A stretch of DNA of 53,036 nt from Prevotellaceae bacterium UBA6398. GTDB lineage: Bacteria > Bacteroidota > Bacteroidia > Bacteroidales > Bacteroidaceae. The first letter of the stretch is position 1; the number at the start of each line of letters is the position of its first letter. The notes below the pieces were generated by a model. The model saw nothing but the letters and a program-made list of their open reading frames with translations. It did no database searches and was not told the origin of the DNA. The translations under genes and the position numbers were made by a program. The stretch covers positions 1 to 53,036 of the forward strand of contig DJQA01000017.1 of assembly GCA_002437495.1 (NCBI GenBank), read 5' to 3'. Shown in pieces: positions 51,042-53,036 of this stretch.

Positions 51042-52772
51042 ATGGCAAATTTCTATTCAGATAAGCCGGAACTGAAGTTCCATCTAAATAACGCCCTGAT
51101 GAAAAAAATAGTCGCTCTTCGCGAAGGCGACTACTCAGACGCAGCAAAATACGATTATGCGCCGGTTGACTTCAACGACGCAATGGACAGCTACGACCGT
51201 GTGCTTGAAATCGTGGGCGATGTTACGGCAAATATCGTGGCCCCCAACGCCGAGAGCGTTGATGCCGAAGGACCACACCTCAAGGACGGACGCGTCAGCT
51301 ACGCCGAAGGCACAAAGCAGAACCTCGCAAACACCATAGCTGCGGGAATGAACGGGATGACAATGCCGCGCAGGTATGGCGGTCTTAATTTCCCAATTAC
51401 GACATACACCCTCGCTAACGAAATTGTTTCTGCGGGCGACGCCGGGTTTGAAAACATATGGAGCCTTCAAGACTGCATCGAAACTCTATACGAGTTCGGC
51501 AACGAGGAGCAGAGGGAGAAATACATTCCGCGCGTTTGCGCCGGCGAAACGATGTCCATGGACCTCACCGAGCCGGATGCCGGAAGCGACTTGCAGAGCG
51601 TTATGCTCCGCGCAACATATTCCGAAAAAGACGGCTGCTGGCTGCTAAACGGCGTAAAGCGTTTCATAACCAACGGCGACTCGGACATACACCTTGTGCT
51701 TGCGCGTTCCGAAGAGGGCACACGTGACGGTCGCGGTCTTTCGATGTTCATCTACGACAAGCGTCAGGGCGGAGTTGATGTGCGACGCATAGAAAACAAG
51801 CTCGGCATTCATGGCTCACCAACCTGCGAACTTGTATACAAAAACGCACATGCCGAACTTTGCGGCGAACGCCGACTCGGACTCATAAAATATGTGATGG
51901 CTCTGATGAACGGTGCACGCCTTGGCATAGCAGCACAGAGCGTGGGCATAAGCCAGGCTGCATATGATGAGGCTCTTGCATACGCAAAAGACCGTTGCCA
52001 GTTCGGCAAAGCAATCGTTGATATGCCCCCTGTGTATAATATGCTTGCAACAATCAAGGCAAAGCTTGACGCAGGTCGTGCACTTCTTTACGAAACATCG
52101 CGCTACGTTGACATATATAAGTCATACGATGACATAGCACGCAGTCGCAAGCTCACTCCCGAGGAACGCATAGAGCAGAAGAAATACACCCGCCTTGCAG
52201 ACAGCTTCACACCGCTTGCAAAGGGCATGAATTCGGAATATGCAAACCAAAACTCCTACGACTGCATTCAGGTTCACGGCGGTTCGGGTTTCATGCTCGA
52301 ATACGCGTGCCAGCGCCTGTACCGCGATGCCCGAATAACAAGCATATACGAAGGCACAACGCAGCTTCAAACCGTTGCCGCAATACGCTACGTAACCAAC
52401 GGCACATACATGAACGTAATACGCGAGTTCGAGAATATCGAAGTTCCCGAGGCTTATGCCGGCATTAAAGCACGCATCCACGCAATGGCCGATGCTTGCG
52501 AGGCTGCCGTGAACAAGGTGAAGGAAGCCGCCAACCAAGATTACCACGACCTCGTGGCACGCAATCTTTATGAGATGACTGCCGACGTTATCATGTCCCA
52601 GCTCTTGTTGCGCGACACAGTGGAAGCCCCCGAACTCTTTGAAAAGAGCCTACATGTTTACGTTAATCTTGCAGAGGCCGAAATTGCAAAGCACGCTGCA
52701 ATTGTAAACAACACCAACGTGGAGGACATTGCAAACTACGTTCAGGTTACAGCAAAGACCGAAGAGGAATAA
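51042..52772 (+). CDS. Acyl-CoA dehydrogenase
   Basis: This 576-residue flavoenzyme oxidises (or, in some anaerobes, reduces) an acyl-CoA at the alpha-beta position. The middle domain has MSMDLTEPDAGSDLQSV and GVKRFITNGDSD. The C-terminal helical domain has RCQFGKAI, QVHGGSGFMLEYACQRLYRDARITSIYEGTTQLQ, with the catalytic base Glu in IYEGTT. A further 130 residues at the C terminus are typical of the longer FadE-like branch. It is operonic with etfBA, so Etf is its likely partner. The acyl chain is unknown. A terminator follows at 52814. Confidence 0.92.
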   Translation: MANFYSDKPELKFHLNNALMKKIVALREGDYSDAAKYDYAPVDFNDAMDSYDRVLEIVGDVTANIVAPNAESVDAEGPHLKDGRVSYAEGTKQNLANTIAAGMNGMTMPRRYGGLNFPITTYTLANEIVSAGDAGFENIWSLQDCIETLYEFGNEEQREKYIPRVCAGETMSMDLTEPDAGSDLQSVMLRATYSEKDGCWLLNGVKRFITNGDSDIHLVLARSEEGTRDGRGLSMFIYDKRQGGVDVRRIENKLGIHGSPTCELVYKNAHAELCGERRLGLIKYVMALMNGARLGIAAQSVGISQAAYDEALAYAKDRCQFGKAIVDMPPVYNMLATIKAKLDAGRALLYETSRYVDIYKSYDDIARSRKLTPEERIEQKKYTRLADSFTPLAKGMNSEYANQNSYDCIQVHGGSGFMLEYACQRLYRDARITSIYEGTTQLQTVAAIRYVTNGTYMNVIREFENIEVPEAYAGIKARIHAMADACEAAVNKVKEAANQDYHDLVARNLYEMTADVIMSQLLLRDTVEAPELFEKSLHVYVNLAEAEIAKHAAIVNNTNVEDIANYVQVTAKTEEE

Positions 52773-52813
52773 CACAAGTTTCCGGCTGTGCCGGACAACG
52801 CCACAACACATAT

Positions 52814-52856
52814 GGGGTGCGTCAAAAGCCGAAAGGCTAAGGCGCACCCCTGTTTT
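52814..52856 (+). terminator. Terminator of the etf-acd operon
   Basis: The stem GGGGTGCGTC / GGCGCACCCC has one G·U pair, an inner AGCC-GAAA-GGCT hairpin, and a TGTTTTG tail. Confidence 0.8.
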
Positions 52857-52978
52857 GTATGCCACATGGCTTTTGCCAAAGGGACGGAAATGCTTTTAAG
52901 TGCTTTGGCAGTGATTGAACAGCTGCGTATTGTGCTTATAAGAATATCGACAACGATTAATCGACACATTCCACCGCC

Positions 52979-53001
52979 GTAGGGGCGTATGGCATACGCC
53001 C
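52979..53001. repeat. Paired palindromic repeat, copy 3 (left arm)
   Basis: The same 23-bp arm as at 76-98 appears at the window edge. The right arm, if present, would lie beyond the end: in the other copies it starts 45-65 bp after the left arm, and only 35 bp remain. 52857-52978 holds no gene that I can support. Confidence 0.8.
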
Positions 53002-53036
53002 GAAGTGCGCCTGCTTTGCATTTACGCAACAACACA

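Overview
The window looks like chromosomal DNA of an anaerobic member of the Bacteroidales. The evidence is: TAnnTTTG (-7) promoter elements instead of sigma70 boxes; complex I with a fused nuoCD and no nuoEFG; a dapB-lepB-lepB-wbqC operon; a bifunctional DAHP synthase/chorismate mutase; a PorE-type type IX secretion lipoprotein; and proteins ending in what look like T9SS sorting domains. I cannot name the genus. There is no phage, integrase, IS element, rRNA or tRNA that I can recognise.

Layout. 1-10.4 kb: a minus-strand nuo operon (nuoA-B-CD-H-I-J-K-L-M-N). 11.1-13.9 kb: a threonine operon, made of a 28-codon Thr-rich leader peptide with a terminator, an ApgM-family enzyme (probably the homoserine kinase) and thrC. 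14.4-22.7 kb: sugar nucleotidyltransferase (minus strand), then dipeptidyl peptidase III, an AlkD-like protein, a Fur-like regulator, purA, a two-nuclease-domain protein and a DUF4846 protein. 23.1-26.7 kb: the minus-strand dapB-lepB-lepB paralogue-wbqC operon. 27.3-29.8 kb: a secreted alpha/beta hydrolase and a shortened GH127-like protein. 29.9-34 kb: an aromatic amino-acid operon with a Phe/Tyr-rich leader peptide and attenuator, then pheA, an aminotransferase, DAHP synthase/chorismate mutase and tyrA. 34-44.3 kb: a DUF5606 protein, a PatB/MalY C-S lyase, two sialate O-acetylesterase-like proteins with a ricin-like secreted protein, nagA and a secreted GH2 enzyme. 44.5-49 kb: PorE, queA and a Nudix hydrolase. 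49-52.8 kb: etfB-etfA-acyl-CoA dehydrogenase.

Three things stand out. First, two amino-acid operons are preceded by short ORFs rich in exactly the amino acids their operons make, each coupled to an intrinsic terminator; for the phe operon a perfect 8-bp alternative antiterminator pairing is visible. The Thr leader also argues that the ApgM-family enzyme is a homoserine kinase. Second, eight intergenic regions carry a repeat element not explained by any gene: three units of exactly 21 bp (three variable bases plus an 18-bp A-tract core with inverted arms) ending in a T-tract tail, in two subtypes. Third, a separate family of paired 23-bp palindromic arms occurs two or three times and supplies the stop codon of wbqC.

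The coding regions are otherwise ordinary Bacteroidales housekeeping and glycan genes. Interesting deviations are a signal peptidase paralogue without the Ser/Lys dyad, a GH127-like protein lacking most of its catalytic barrel, a Fur-like protein without the usual His-rich metal motif, and an acetylesterase with Glu replaced by Cys in a conserved block.
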